Source: Longilinea arvoryzae
GTDB taxonomy: Bacteria > Chloroflexota > Anaerolineae > Anaerolineales > Anaerolineaceae
DNA: 64,000 nt
Direction of reading: 5' to 3'
NCBI RefSeq assembly: GCF_001050235.1
Contig: NZ_DF967972.1
Span: forward strand, 340,020 to 404,019
A model generated the notes under the pieces. That model was not told the DNA's origin. It searched no databases and was given only the letters and a program-made list of their open reading frames with translations. Shown piece by piece: positions 43,501 to 52,497 of the stretch; within the stretch, counting starts at the first letter, position 1; every line of letters begins with the position of its first letter. Made by a program: the position numbers and the translations under genes.

Positions 43501-46279
43501 TGGATTGGCCTTCATCAAAAATGGCACCATCGTTAGGCTGCATCAGTATCGGTGTGCCCGCCGCACATCCCGCTGTTGTCAGGCTTTGTGTGTTGCCCGA
43601 ATCGGATTCCAGACTTCCTCTATATGCCCTGACAAAGTACGAATAGTTCCCATTGCAAGACAGGCCATTATCTGTGAAATTGGTGGTGGAACTTCCTACT
43701 GTGGCAATTGCCGTCCCATTGCGATAAATGCGGTAACCATCGATATTGCCTGGCGCATCTGCCGAAGCACCCCACGACAGAGTCACTTGTGTCTGGGTCG
43801 CGTCAGACAGAGTCAGATTCGACGGTGTACCATACTTGCGATATAACGTGCGGGTCTCACTCCACGCACCCTCACCAGTGCTGTTACGTGCTTTTACGCG
43901 CCAGGTGTATACACCACCCCAAAACGTACTCCCGATGGTATAACTCGTGCCGCTCGTCCATCCAGAGTTTACCGAATACCCAGGTCCGCCAGAAAATTCC
44001 GCGTAGTAATCACTGGCGCCAGAAACAGAATTCCAAGATAAGACTACATTATCATAACGACCGACTGTTGCATTATTTGAAGGTGAACTTAGCGATGGCG
44101 CTGCTGGCGGCTGAACGCAGACGCTGGTATCCGTTGTCCACCATATCCTTACCCGCGCGTCGCCCCCATCTTCACGTAAAAGGGCCCGTAGGTTGGCATT
44201 ACCACTGATATATCGAGCTGGGCAAGCCTTATCATTAGATCCACTGCCACCGTAATCGCCTATGTTTTGTCCATTAAGCCATATTTTCAAACCGTCATCA
44301 TGATCCGACAAAAACACATAATTGCCAGAGGGGAAATTAATTGTGGCGGAATAATCCGCAATCCATGTATCCCCATCCATGCCGCATGGCCCACTGGTGC
44401 CATAGTTTTTATCTAATGTTGGGCCGCCAACATTTTCAGAGCACTTATAATTTCCGCTATTGTTGTTATCCCACCAACGGTCAATCGTATCGTAATAGTT
44501 GGCTGTCCAACTACCGGAAGAGGAGCCCCTCGATTGAACTTTCATTGATGAGACGGAATTATCACCAATGCTATTGTCGCTTAAATTAGAATCGTTCCCT
44601 GTAAATTCTTCGCATCCGCCGGCATAGTTATCATCTTTGCAGAGAACAGCTTTGACGTTACCCCCAACTTTTACCGAGGAAACAGAATCGTTGCCAAAAC
44701 CCATTGCGCCCGGATTGGCCCATTCACCTTGACCAAAGATTTTATAACTGCCACAATAATTTGCATCCGCATAAATCCCTACCTGATCAGAATTAGGAGA
44801 AGGATTATTGCAATTGTTGTTGTAACTGCCATGATTATCCACCCACCATTCAGGGTCATAATAATAGTTCTCTACATTACTTTTAACATTTAGGACATTC
44901 GTAGTGTAATAACCACTATTATTAGGATCCGGATGATCCGACTGGCGAATTTCCCAATGAAGATGACATGAAGCAGCTCCTCTGGTACCCATTTCTGCAA
45001 TATGTTGACCTTTGGTTACATTATCTCCAGTAGAAACTAAAGAGCTCTCTAGATGGCCATATTGAGAATAAACAGTAATACCTTGCCAATTATGTTCGAT
45101 TACTAGAGTGCCCCATCCGCCAAGATTCAAATTTTTCACAACACCATCAGCAACAGCGCTGATATCTGTATAACAATCATTCCCTGGGCCGTTATAGTCA
45201 TCGCCAGGATGATAAACAAGAGGTGGATACCCCGCGGTCCAATCTAACCACTCAAATCCATAATGATCATTGCTCATGGGGCGTTGAAAGCCAGAAGACG
45301 CCTCCTGCACGGCGAGAACGGAAAATGACTGAATGCCCGATGAGTTTCTCAAAATTGTTGAATTCGCTCTTGAAATCCAACCTTGAGGTAGTATTTGGAT
45401 GTTATCACTAGAATTTACGGATTTAATAATTTCCTGGGTGAAATCCAACATCAACAATGTAGTTGATTTTGAAAACTGGATTGGCGTATCTCCAACTAAA
45501 CCTTTCAACACGCCAGTGGCAGCCATATATAAGTTATCGGGAGAAACCCATAATGTGCTATTGTAATAATCGCTTTCAGAAGCCATTTCAGTAAATAATT
45601 GCTCTTTAATTTTATAAACATAAATACCACTAAAGGGTTCCATTCTTACGTGATCATAGCTTTCGAAATAGATTAACTCTTTTTCAGCGTCGAACAGAAC
45701 CGGATAAAGTAATTTTCCGGGAAAAGAAGAATTGGAATTATCGGCAAGTAATTGCCTCTCGCCAGATTTAAGATTTACAAACCACATTTGAAATTCAGTC
45801 AGAAATCGTTCACTAGGAGAATCGTAGGAATTCTCCACATATACTAGATTATTTTGATCCTCCGATAATATTCCACCCAACAACATATATCCGTCTTCGA
45901 TGTGTATATCAGGGTAGGATTGGGGATTCTCGATGCAATTGGAGCACCTTGGTGACAACAAAGTGCGGTCCCATCCAGTTTTTGACCCAATATCAATGGA
46001 TTTATCCAAACCTGGATCGTATAAATAATAGTGATCATCAATTTGATATAAGAATAAGTATTCTGATGTTGTTTCACCATTTGTATTGACTAACTGTTCT
46101 TTTGAACTTGAACTGCTATCTGATATTGATGCAGCAAAGGCTGGTACTGGATTAAGTAATTGCAAACTCAGAACCAAAATAATCATTGAGTTTATTAACC
46201 ACAATTCATTAGTTATCGAGATTGAATTTACTTTTTTATCAGAAGACAGTACATTGATTCTTCTCTTTTTGCTGTTCAT
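40583..46279 (-). CDS. Giant secreted protein with M23 peptidase, crystallin-like, PA14-like, FN3 and PPC domains, about 1898 aa
   Basis: A signal peptide with a long basic front ends near residue 50. After an unassigned beta-rich region comes an M23 (LytM-type) zinc peptidase, about residues 350-450. Its HPGDD and HLHWE motifs (H357, D361 and H439/H441 in this numbering) are intact. A beta/gamma-crystallin-like region follows (GIYADANYCGSYKIFG and a second unit), then a PA14-like sugar-binding region (WWDNNNSGNYKCSE, then HDDGLKIWLNG). Several fibronectin-type III domains come next, then two pre-peptidase C-terminal domains (ATVWYSFTP; YDTVLAVWTG). The end is KVFLPLIIR. It may cut peptidoglycan of other cells. 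AAGGAGATATGAA precedes the ATG at 46279. DNA is AT-richer than the surroundings, suggesting transfer. Confidence 0.8.
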   Translation of the reverse strand: MNSKKRRINVLSSDKKVNSISITNELWLINSMIILVLSLQLLNPVPAFAASISDSSSSSKEQLVNTNGETTSEYLFLYQIDDHYYLYDPGLDKSIDIGSKTGWDRTLLSPRCSNCIENPQSYPDIHIEDGYMLLGGILSEDQNNLVYVENSYDSPSERFLTEFQMWFVNLKSGERQLLADNSNSSFPGKLLYPVLFDAEKELIYFESYDHVRMEPFSGIYVYKIKEQLFTEMASESDYYNSTLWVSPDNLYMAATGVLKGLVGDTPIQFSKSTTLLMLDFTQEIIKSVNSSDNIQILPQGWISRANSTILRNSSGIQSFSVLAVQEASSGFQRPMSNDHYGFEWLDWTAGYPPLVYHPGDDYNGPGNDCYTDISAVADGVVKNLNLGGWGTLVIEHNWQGITVYSQYGHLESSLVSTGDNVTKGQHIAEMGTRGAASCHLHWEIRQSDHPDPNNSGYYTTNVLNVKSNVENYYYDPEWWVDNHGSYNNNCNNPSPNSDQVGIYADANYCGSYKIFGQGEWANPGAMGFGNDSVSSVKVGGNVKAVLCKDDNYAGGCEEFTGNDSNLSDNSIGDNSVSSMKVQSRGSSSGSWTANYYDTIDRWWDNNNSGNYKCSENVGGPTLDKNYGTSGPCGMDGDTWIADYSATINFPSGNYVFLSDHDDGLKIWLNGQNIGDYGGSGSNDKACPARYISGNANLRALLREDGGDARVRIWWTTDTSVCVQPPAAPSLSSPSNNATVGRYDNVVLSWNSVSGASDYYAEFSGGPGYSVNSGWTSGTSYTIGSTFWGGVYTWRVKARNSTGEGAWSETRTLYRKYGTPSNLTLSDATQTQVTLSWGASADAPGNIDGYRIYRNGTAIATVGSSTTNFTDNGLSCNGNYSYFVRAYRGSLESDSGNTQSLTTAGCAAGTPILMQPNDGAIFDEGQSISLSWSDTGDEFYGEISGGPAGTLAFGWQNETSKDLGPQWAGYSYTWRVKARNTVGESGFSNTRNFTVRPGQPANLTVTSPSCNRVNLLWVDSSGNEQGYQVYRNTSLIATLGSNSAGYQDTSVSGESNYSYAVYAYRGTILSAASDTVSITTAICPPANDNIAAATTINTLPYSVTQSTRAATIESGEPNYPIGSNNASSVWFRFSPTATGIFSVDTFGSNYDTVLHVFERGSMGTLSPIQGDDDEADPNLRQSKILFTANRDTTYLISVTHYGNGTGGSLTMNMSQVPCASTSLCITATNPWYRPMTNSGRVFDGTGAFLRYFDLDEYGFGLINDLSTGVYNVVVTDWGILKTVENLQGPGYLGIYTSDLPITVVSLEDLQGNPINSTVAFANKYSEFYVGYSYVNSPLVVYASPDNYLIQMSNDTDKYLTYHKFTVQEGNDQVEDIYNVAQSPAILLNYHVQTVPSVNLIIWTGNSGTGLEMFDGQTAVISFPPDLTFWSDNIVALEDTEDFWYYLFGNGNLQIEQFRQGNDIFIGGDLQVNVKPYETPYGRGDQAMIQQSVKDSYGNYLSDLWTQTKTGTSTNAPVINHEGAREVLDERIFVKDNETGHFFGKWKDNLKLAESVTIQTVTPIAATVELLDPTNVLTYQESRDGWNGLTSWTIPGNAAIGTWTSKVTLNYLGKWQGVTSGMSTFEVRNTPSPLNDDINTPVIINNTPFATELDTFGATRAIDDQPMLDCDLAPAEATVWYSFTPAQLGTLHADTIGSDYDTVLAVWTGSRGNLTLVACNDDRSITPHDQDSELVATLDASNVYYLMVGKYNGYLTPSPEAGSSGKISEPLTIGAGTMQLHVDFSINTPDAAQLLSPNSTLVIRRPTFTWVPGLNSTRYLFAIQDAQGENVNIEWVDAMSYCTVDVCTFTPDISLDNGVYSWQVKTWNISGYGPNSPLMQFTIDSTEPNERKVFLPLIIR

Positions 46280-46320
46280 TTCATATCTCCTTTTGCATGA
46301 TGGGACCATTTTGCGCAACT

Positions 46321-49300
46321 TCATCTAATAACAATGGGTAAATATGTTGCAAAACCATTAACTTTGAATGGCGTCTTTTCTTCAAATGAGAACCACCAAT
46401 TATTTAAATCCTCAAATGCTGGCTCAACAAAATATCCTTTGCCTGGAATCGCAAATAACCGTTCTCCCAAATAGGTGTAACTTTGACCAGGACGCAGGAT
46501 AATGTTATCGACAGGCGGAAAATCCACATTCCGCTCGCAGTTCCAATCTGCACAGTTCGGTCCGCGCGCTACGACTCCTAAACGCCTGATCGTGATTGAT
46601 CGACTGCCCTTGTTTTGAATCGTATAACATGCTAAAACAGGCTCGAAAACACTTGGGTCTTGAGGGGTTAATGTAATTGGGGAGGAGATTTCAATTCCTG
46701 GCGAAACCAAAAACCTCTTCATATCTCCGATCTGCCACCAAAAATCTTCCCCTCCGAAAAACGTAATCTGAGCAAAATAATCGCTGCCCGGTTCGATAAA
46801 TGTTCTCGTTTGAGAAAAATCAATTTCTTGGCCTGGCTGAATTGTCACATTTTCAAGCCAGGGATAATCCACTGGCGAATTACAGCTCCAATCCTGGCAA
46901 TCAGGGCCATGGGCACCTACCCCAACGCGTTCATAGCGCAAAACGTGATTCCCCATGTTCTTTAGTTTGAATTGAGCCGTCACGGATTCGCCTGCCAATG
47001 GCGTTGAAGGCGTTAAAGTCAAGGGCGTAACAACTTCAAGACCGCGATCCACCGAATAGGTTCGTTGCTGTGCTCCAGGAAGTGTTAACCACCACCCATT
47101 TGCATCCATAAAGAGCGGCACAACAAAATAGCCGCTCCCTGCCTGTGTAAAGGATCGTGTGGCTGAATAAAGAATCTCTTGACCTGGGTTAAGGGTTATA
47201 TTTTCTTTTGAGGAAAATCCAGCCCAATTCGTGCAGGTCAAATCAGTGCAATTTGGACCCCGGCCATCTGCATTAATCGCTCGAATGTAGATCGTTCTGG
47301 GTCCAATATTTTTTAATGTGTAGGTAGCGGTTACAGGTTGAAGCACGACCGGATCGGAAGGGTTTAGATTAATGGGTGTGGTAACCAATAAACCGGAAGA
47401 CACTGAAAATGTCTTTATGTTATCCAACAATTTCCAGAAATTCTCCCCAACGTTATACATTATCTGAGCAATATACCCGGCTCCAGCTTCAGTAAAAACC
47501 CGATGCTCCTCAAATACATACTCCTGGCCAGGCAAAAAGGTCACATCCTCTTTCCATGGAAAATCCACCGCTCGTTGACAATCGAAGGAGGTACAATTCG
47601 GGCCCTGGCTGCCTACTCCAATTCGGTCTACGTGAATTGTGTGCGAGCCCATATTTCGCAGCTTGAAACGCGCGATGATATCTTCCCCAGTTAAAGGCGT
47701 GGTTTGGTTAAGGGTTAATTCTTCGATCAACTCCAGCCCGCGATCCACCGAGAAATTTAACCGAGAGCCTCCTGGGATGATATACCACCAGTCATTTTGA
47801 TCAGCGAACATGGGCTGGACGAAATAACCACTGCCAGCTGATTGATAACTGGTTATCTTTAAGTAGGAAAATTCTTCTCCAGGTGGTAAGGTTATGTTAC
47901 TCATCACCTCAAACCCCGCCCAATTCTGGCAAGTCAGGTCGGAACAATTCGGTCCGCGACCCTCTACGCTAAGTTTTTGAATTGTGATCGATCTATTCCC
48001 ATTATTTTGCACTTTAAATGCAGCTGTAACTGGTAAGTTCGCTATAGGTTCAGTAGGAGAAAGAGATAAAGGTTGGCTGATCTCAATTCCCGCCCCAACC
48101 GAAAAGGTTAGCTTGTTACCAAGTACAAACCACTGATTGGAAGATTTGTTGTAGGTGATTTGAGCGAAATAATTACTTCCTTGCTCAGTAAACACACGTT
48201 GTTTTGTATATGAATATTCCTGACCAGGCTGTATCGTCACCGATTCAACGACCGGCCAATCGACCACCGGATTGCACGTCCAGTCGGCGCAGTTTGGTCC
48301 ATGCGAGCCGACCAGGATACGTGCGAAAGTAATGGATTGTGTGCTTGTGTTTTTTATTCGGAAGTGAGCAGTAATACTCTCTCCAACAAGTGGATCTTGG
48401 GGGGATATTGTTAGAGGATCGATGATTTGAATTGGATTCTGAAGAGAGAAATGCCAGGTGCTTGACCAACCACTTTCCGCGTTGCGATTATCCCTGGATT
48501 TCACATGCCATTGATAATTGCCATACTGGTCATTCAAAGAATTGGGTTGCCAACAGGTGCCACTGATCCATCCGCTGCTTAAGTATGTTGGGCTGTTATA
48601 AACTTCCGCAAAAAACTCAACAGAGTCTCCATTTGGATCACCGTTATTGTTCCAACAAAGATTTGGCACAGTACCATTGGTGATGATTGAGTTATCAGGT
48701 GGGCTTAACAATGTCGGTACGCGTGGGGGATCATTGCACACACTTGTGTCGGTAGTCCATGATAGTTTTACCCTAGCATCTCCGCCATCTTCGCGAAGCA
48801 TCACACGAAGATTATTATTGCCGCTTAAATTTCTGGCCGGGCAGACCCATGAGATCCCGCTGCCGCCCCGATCGGCAATGTTCTGCCCGTTTAACCACAG
48901 TTTTAATCCATCATCATGTTCAATACCAAATACATAATTCCCTGTAGGAAAATTGATGGTAGCACTATAATCTCCGACCCAGGTATCACCATCCATCCCA
49001 CCACATGGTGCACCTGAACTATAATTCTTATCTAGCCCTGGCCCATTGATCGTTTCGGAACATTTATAGTTTCCAGAATTGTTGTTGTCCCACCAACGGT
49101 CCTGGTTATCGTAATAGTCAGCCTTCCAACTACTGGGCGGAGGTGGCGGAGGTGCATTATCAACAATAATTGCCAGGTGATTCACAATCGCTCGAGAACC
49201 GCTTCCTTTCATTAGCGAATTGTTATAATAAATACCGCTCGAGCCGCCTCCATCAAGTTTTAGAACATCGAATGCGCCCCGATCCTTTAACCACTGGGCT

Positions 49301-50058
49301 ACCTGAGTTACTGTCCATCCGCCAGATGAAACGCCAATAAAGAGATATCGCCGATCACTCGAATATCCAGCCAATGTTAACGCGCCAGTAGTTGTACAGT
49401 ACCAGCGTTGGTCACCTGTAAATTGTTCTTGGGTGGAGAAATATGTTGTCCCATTAATTAATTCACCCTGACAGACAGGAGAACCACCATCTTTTACAAT
49501 CCACGGACCTCCAGCAATCGTCATGTTTTTCTTAGATTGCGCGTCACCGATTGCGATTTGTACACTTCTGGAAGAATCGAACCCGATGTTACCCCTTACA
49601 GGCCAGGTAGTACCATAAGCTGACCAATTATCTTTTTTATTCCCATCAATGAAAGTTAATCCTTGCGCGCAATTAACATTTGCTGGACAGCCCCCACCAA
49701 AATAATCCCCGTTGATGATTGCCCATTCTGAATAACCTTGACTGGCATACCGGTTCTTCATACTGGAGAGTGATTCATATCCTCCAGAATCATTATTTGC
49801 CAAACCGACTCTGATTCGCACCCTAGAATCTTGTAAATCGACTTTTAAGAAATAAAGGCTGCCTTCAGAAATTACCTCAATTGGTGAACTTGCAACAATT
49901 GAGGTAATACCTTCTGGCTCCGCAGAATCGGTTTGATCATTTTCAAGATAATAAACAATTGCTGATTGATCTTGCTGGTCAACTATAGAAGCATTTATGC
50001 CATAATTTTGGGAAAATGAGAAGATTAGGTTTAGTATGATCGCTAATTGTTCTATCAT
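46321..50058 (-). CDS. Giant secreted phosphodiester glycosidase (NAGPA-like) with PA14-like and six CARDB-like repeats, 1245 aa
   Basis: The N-terminal third (about 60-300) resembles the phosphodiester glycosidase (NAGPA) family: WAIINGDYFGGG, IAGGPWIVKDG, LFIGVSSGGWTV and LKLDGGGSSGIYYN are its signatures. A PA14-like region (about 310-430) is nearly the same as in the neighbouring giant protein (WWDNNNSGNYKCSE; HDDGLKLWLNG). After one FN3-like domain, six repeats of about 115 residues follow, each with a GPNC-type Cys motif, N-x-x-PGQE and YFAQ/YFVxP. They alternate between two subtypes. The end is ATYLPIVIR. GGGGGAATAAAG precedes the ATG. It lies 41 bp before the M23 gene, so the two form an AT-rich operon of secreted enzymes. 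Confidence 0.8.
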   Translation of the reverse strand: MIEQLAIILNLIFSFSQNYGINASIVDQQDQSAIVYYLENDQTDSAEPEGITSIVASSPIEVISEGSLYFLKVDLQDSRVRIRVGLANNDSGGYESLSSMKNRYASQGYSEWAIINGDYFGGGCPANVNCAQGLTFIDGNKKDNWSAYGTTWPVRGNIGFDSSRSVQIAIGDAQSKKNMTIAGGPWIVKDGGSPVCQGELINGTTYFSTQEQFTGDQRWYCTTTGALTLAGYSSDRRYLFIGVSSGGWTVTQVAQWLKDRGAFDVLKLDGGGSSGIYYNNSLMKGSGSRAIVNHLAIIVDNAPPPPPPSSWKADYYDNQDRWWDNNNSGNYKCSETINGPGLDKNYSSGAPCGGMDGDTWVGDYSATINFPTGNYVFGIEHDDGLKLWLNGQNIADRGGSGISWVCPARNLSGNNNLRVMLREDGGDARVKLSWTTDTSVCNDPPRVPTLLSPPDNSIITNGTVPNLCWNNNGDPNGDSVEFFAEVYNSPTYLSSGWISGTCWQPNSLNDQYGNYQWHVKSRDNRNAESGWSSTWHFSLQNPIQIIDPLTISPQDPLVGESITAHFRIKNTSTQSITFARILVGSHGPNCADWTCNPVVDWPVVESVTIQPGQEYSYTKQRVFTEQGSNYFAQITYNKSSNQWFVLGNKLTFSVGAGIEISQPLSLSPTEPIANLPVTAAFKVQNNGNRSITIQKLSVEGRGPNCSDLTCQNWAGFEVMSNITLPPGEEFSYLKITSYQSAGSGYFVQPMFADQNDWWYIIPGGSRLNFSVDRGLELIEELTLNQTTPLTGEDIIARFKLRNMGSHTIHVDRIGVGSQGPNCTSFDCQRAVDFPWKEDVTFLPGQEYVFEEHRVFTEAGAGYIAQIMYNVGENFWKLLDNIKTFSVSSGLLVTTPINLNPSDPVVLQPVTATYTLKNIGPRTIYIRAINADGRGPNCTDLTCTNWAGFSSKENITLNPGQEILYSATRSFTQAGSGYFVVPLFMDANGWWLTLPGAQQRTYSVDRGLEVVTPLTLTPSTPLAGESVTAQFKLKNMGNHVLRYERVGVGAHGPDCQDWSCNSPVDYPWLENVTIQPGQEIDFSQTRTFIEPGSDYFAQITFFGGEDFWWQIGDMKRFLVSPGIEISSPITLTPQDPSVFEPVLACYTIQNKGSRSITIRRLGVVARGPNCADWNCERNVDFPPVDNIILRPGQSYTYLGERLFAIPGKGYFVEPAFEDLNNWWFSFEEKTPFKVNGFATYLPIVIR

Positions 50059-50391
50059 CTTTATTCCCCCTTATATTTATTGTATATTAATTGTAATATA
50101 TGAACTAGTGATAAATGTAATCCTTATTATGATCCTTGATCAATGAGCGTTTTGGGGGTTGGAAGTAAAAATCCTTAGATTTACGGCGATTCTTCGTCAT
50201 TGCTTCCAAAATCGGTTACCAGACCTGAAATGATCTTTATTTCCCTATTACATTCAAATGGAAATTCCTGCCTAATAGAAATTGCCAATGGTAACACAAC
50301 CATTGTTTAGTGTAGTCGCTGCCTTTACAATGATGATATAAATTTTGCGACGATTACGATTAAACTCAAAAATGCCGTGATAAGCAATATT
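50059..50391 (-). other. AT-rich upstream region of the giant-exoprotein operon
   Basis: No gene found in 333 bp. The sequence is AT-rich, like the operon it precedes, and should hold that operon's promoter (several TATA-like stretches near 50075-50110), but no pair of hexamers stands out. Confidence 0.5.
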
Positions 50392-50952
50392 TTATAAAAT
50401 AAACGGCACGAACCGCTTCGTGCGTTTCATATACTCCTGATAGCGCTCGCCAAAGAAGCGCGTGCATTCGGCTTCATCGGCGCGCGCGGTGGCGACCAGC
50501 GCCAGGGTTGCCCCCAGCAGCAGCAGCCCGCCGACCCAGCCCGGCGCCTTGAAGAAAGTCCCCCACGCCAGGAACAGCAGCGAGCTGTACAGCGGGTGGC
50601 GGATATAGTGGTAAATCCCGTCCGTCACCAGGGTGGAGGTCTTTTCGAAGCCCAGCAGCTCGCCCTGCCCTTCCCGCCGGTCGACGGGTTTCCCGCGCCG
50701 GACCAGTAAACGCACCCCAAAGCCCAGCGGAATGAAACTGATGACCAGCAAAACCCACGAAAGGATCTGATGCCACGACCCCGCCTCCCGGAACCAGACG
50801 TCCAGGTTGATCAGGATCAATGCCAGAATGCACTCCCAGGCAAAGAAGCGGTAAAAGCCGTGCGAGCGCGGTTTGAACAGCGAGCGGCGCGAAATGATAA
50901 CGATCGCCAGCGATGCCAGGACAAAGATAATCCACTCGAACAGATCATCCAT
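50392..50952 (-). CDS. Isoprenylcysteine carboxyl methyltransferase-like membrane protein, 186 aa
   Basis: An integral membrane protein with five hydrophobic segments and the ICMT/PEMT C-terminal signature. GIYHYIRHPLYSSLLFLAWG supplies the SAM-binding R-H-P, and DEAECTRFFGERYQEYMKRTKRFVP follows. This is the second of three such proteins in the window. The central loop RRGKPVDRREGQGELLGF is longer than in the first. Substrate unknown. The gene is flanked by the exoprotein operon and, divergently, by a nitroreductase gene; the shared upstream region is 147 bp. Confidence 0.85.
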   Translation of the reverse strand: MDDLFEWIIFVLASLAIVIISRRSLFKPRSHGFYRFFAWECILALILINLDVWFREAGSWHQILSWVLLVISFIPLGFGVRLLVRRGKPVDRREGQGELLGFEKTSTLVTDGIYHYIRHPLYSSLLFLAWGTFFKAPGWVGGLLLLGATLALVATARADEAECTRFFGERYQEYMKRTKRFVPFIL

Positions 50953-51099
50953 TCGTTGACCCCTTGCAAGGCAGAGAATGTATTTTGGTAACGATTATCG
51001 CACAGAATATCATCTTTCCTGGCCTATAAGCCGGTGAATTGGCGGTTCGTCAAAATCCGAACGGCGCTATACTACCCTCATTCCTCACGAGGTGATCCC

Positions 51100-51879
51100 A
51101 TGGACAACCCAATCCTCCAGACCCTGCGCAACCGCAAATCGGTCCGCAAGTACACCGCCCAAAAGCCAGACGATGAAGTCATTGCCACGGTGGTGCGCTC
51201 CGGACAGCAGGCGCCGTTCGCCGCGCAACTCTACAGCATCCTGCTCGATCGCAAGAAGAAGCATGCTTTCTCGGCGCCGCTGCTTTTTACCATCTGCGTC
51301 GACCTGCACAAACTGGAACTCATCATGCAGCGCCGCGGCTGGCAAACCGTTTCCAACAATCTGTCGCTGCTTTTCTTCGGCATCCAGGATGCGGCTTACG
51401 CCGCCGAGAACATGGTCATTGCCGCCGAAAGCCTGGGCATGGGATCCTGTTTCCTGGGCATGGCGCCCTATCGCGCCGCCCAAATCCAGAAAACCTATCA
51501 TTTGCCGAAACGCGTCTTTCCATTGGTCGAGCTCGTGATGGGTTATCCGGCCGAAGACTTCCCGCCGCGTCCGCGCTATCCGCTGGAATACACACTCTTC
51601 GAGGACCGTTACCCTGAATTCAGCGATGCCCAGATCGAAGAAGCCATGCGCTGCATGGACGCGGGTTACCTGGCGCAGGGATACTACCGCAAGCAGCGCG
51701 CCAAAATCGATATCGAGACCGAAGGCAAGGAAGAGACGTACACCTACTCGGATTATTCCTGGACAGAGCACATTTCACGCAAGTGGGGGCAGTGGCTGGC
51801 GGACCCGGCCGAACTGCTCGAGCCGTTGGCAGCCTGCGGCTTCGAAATCGAGTTGCCTTCGAAGAAGCCTGCTGAATGA
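51100..51879 (+). CDS. Nitroreductase-family flavoprotein, 259 aa
   Basis: An FMN-dependent nitroreductase-fold enzyme using NAD(P)H. The FMN-binding RNRKSVRKYTAQKPDDEVI lies at the N-terminus. AAENMVIAAESLGMGSCFLG and LVELVMGYPAED complete the cofactor site. The C-terminal region (about 175-259) is an extra segment beyond the minimal fold, with an acidic EEAMRCMDAGYLAQGYYRKQRA helix. Natural substrate unknown. I use the ATG at 51100, preceded by CGAGGTG; an upstream ATG at 51034 lacks a ribosome site. A strong terminator follows. Confidence 0.9.
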   Translation: MDNPILQTLRNRKSVRKYTAQKPDDEVIATVVRSGQQAPFAAQLYSILLDRKKKHAFSAPLLFTICVDLHKLELIMQRRGWQTVSNNLSLLFFGIQDAAYAAENMVIAAESLGMGSCFLGMAPYRAAQIQKTYHLPKRVFPLVELVMGYPAEDFPPRPRYPLEYTLFEDRYPEFSDAQIEEAMRCMDAGYLAQGYYRKQRAKIDIETEGKEETYTYSDYSWTEHISRKWGQWLADPAELLEPLAACGFEIELPSKKPAE

Positions 51880-51902
51880 AAGCCTGACGATGATGAAACA
51901 AC

Positions 51903-51941
51903 AAAAAATTCGACCCGCCCGGTTGGGCAGGTCGAATTTTT
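51903..51941. terminator. Bidirectional terminator after the nitroreductase gene
   Basis: AAAAATTCGACC...GCCC (51903-51920) pairs with GGGC...GGTCGAATTTTT (51925-51941) with one mismatch. T-runs on one side and A-runs on the other can end both convergent genes. Confidence 0.82.
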
Positions 51942-51984
51942 GTTGTTTTTCGGTCACGGTCCGATTCGCCCGTGAGACAGGCTT

Positions 51985-52497
51985 TTACAACTCCTGGCGG
52001 TGTTCGCGCAACCACTCACGCAGCCCATCCAGGTGTTCCTTGTGATGATCGTACGAACCGATCAACACATCCGCCATCGAATAGCCGTTCAGCCAGGCAT
52101 GACGGCTGCCGTCCAGCAGATCGCGCTCGGGGATCTGCTTGGCCGAATTCAATAAACGAATAAAGCCGGCCCGCCATTCCTGGCGCAGGCTGGCCCAGGA
52201 GGCATCCTGATAGGTGGCGTGAATCCAGTCATTGACCGGGTCCGCCCCGCCCTCCCCGTCCGGATCGCCGGCAACGGGCCAATCCGGATAGACTGGCTCG
52301 CGATCCAACCGGGCGGCTTCGCTGCGCGCCAGCGAACGCTGCTGCCAGATCCACAAATGCGCGATCACGTCCTTGACCGACCATTCGGACGGCGCCAGCG
52401 GCGCAGTGATCTGCGCCTCGCTCAGACTGTCCAGCAGATCTTCCCACTGCCCGAAGACCTCGCGCAACGCCGCCAGGATGTGATGTTTCATATTCAT
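51985..52497 (-). CDS. ClbS/DfsB-type four-helix (DinB-like) protein, 170 aa
   Basis: A helical protein of the DinB/ClbS-DfsB group. APSEWSVKDVIAHLWIWQQRS holds the first metal-type His and a conserved Trp, and SYDHHKEHLDGLREWL holds the others. ClbS is known to hydrolyse colibactin as a self-protection protein, and DinB-like members act as metal-dependent thiol transferases. This sequence does not settle which. The start is 52497 (MNMKHHIL), with GAGGGGAACGGCC before it. It is convergent with the nitroreductase gene. Confidence 0.82.
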   Translation of the reverse strand: MNMKHHILAALREVFGQWEDLLDSLSEAQITAPLAPSEWSVKDVIAHLWIWQQRSLARSEAARLDREPVYPDWPVAGDPDGEGGADPVNDWIHATYQDASWASLRQEWRAGFIRLLNSAKQIPERDLLDGSRHAWLNGYSMADVLIGSYDHHKEHLDGLREWLREHRQEL

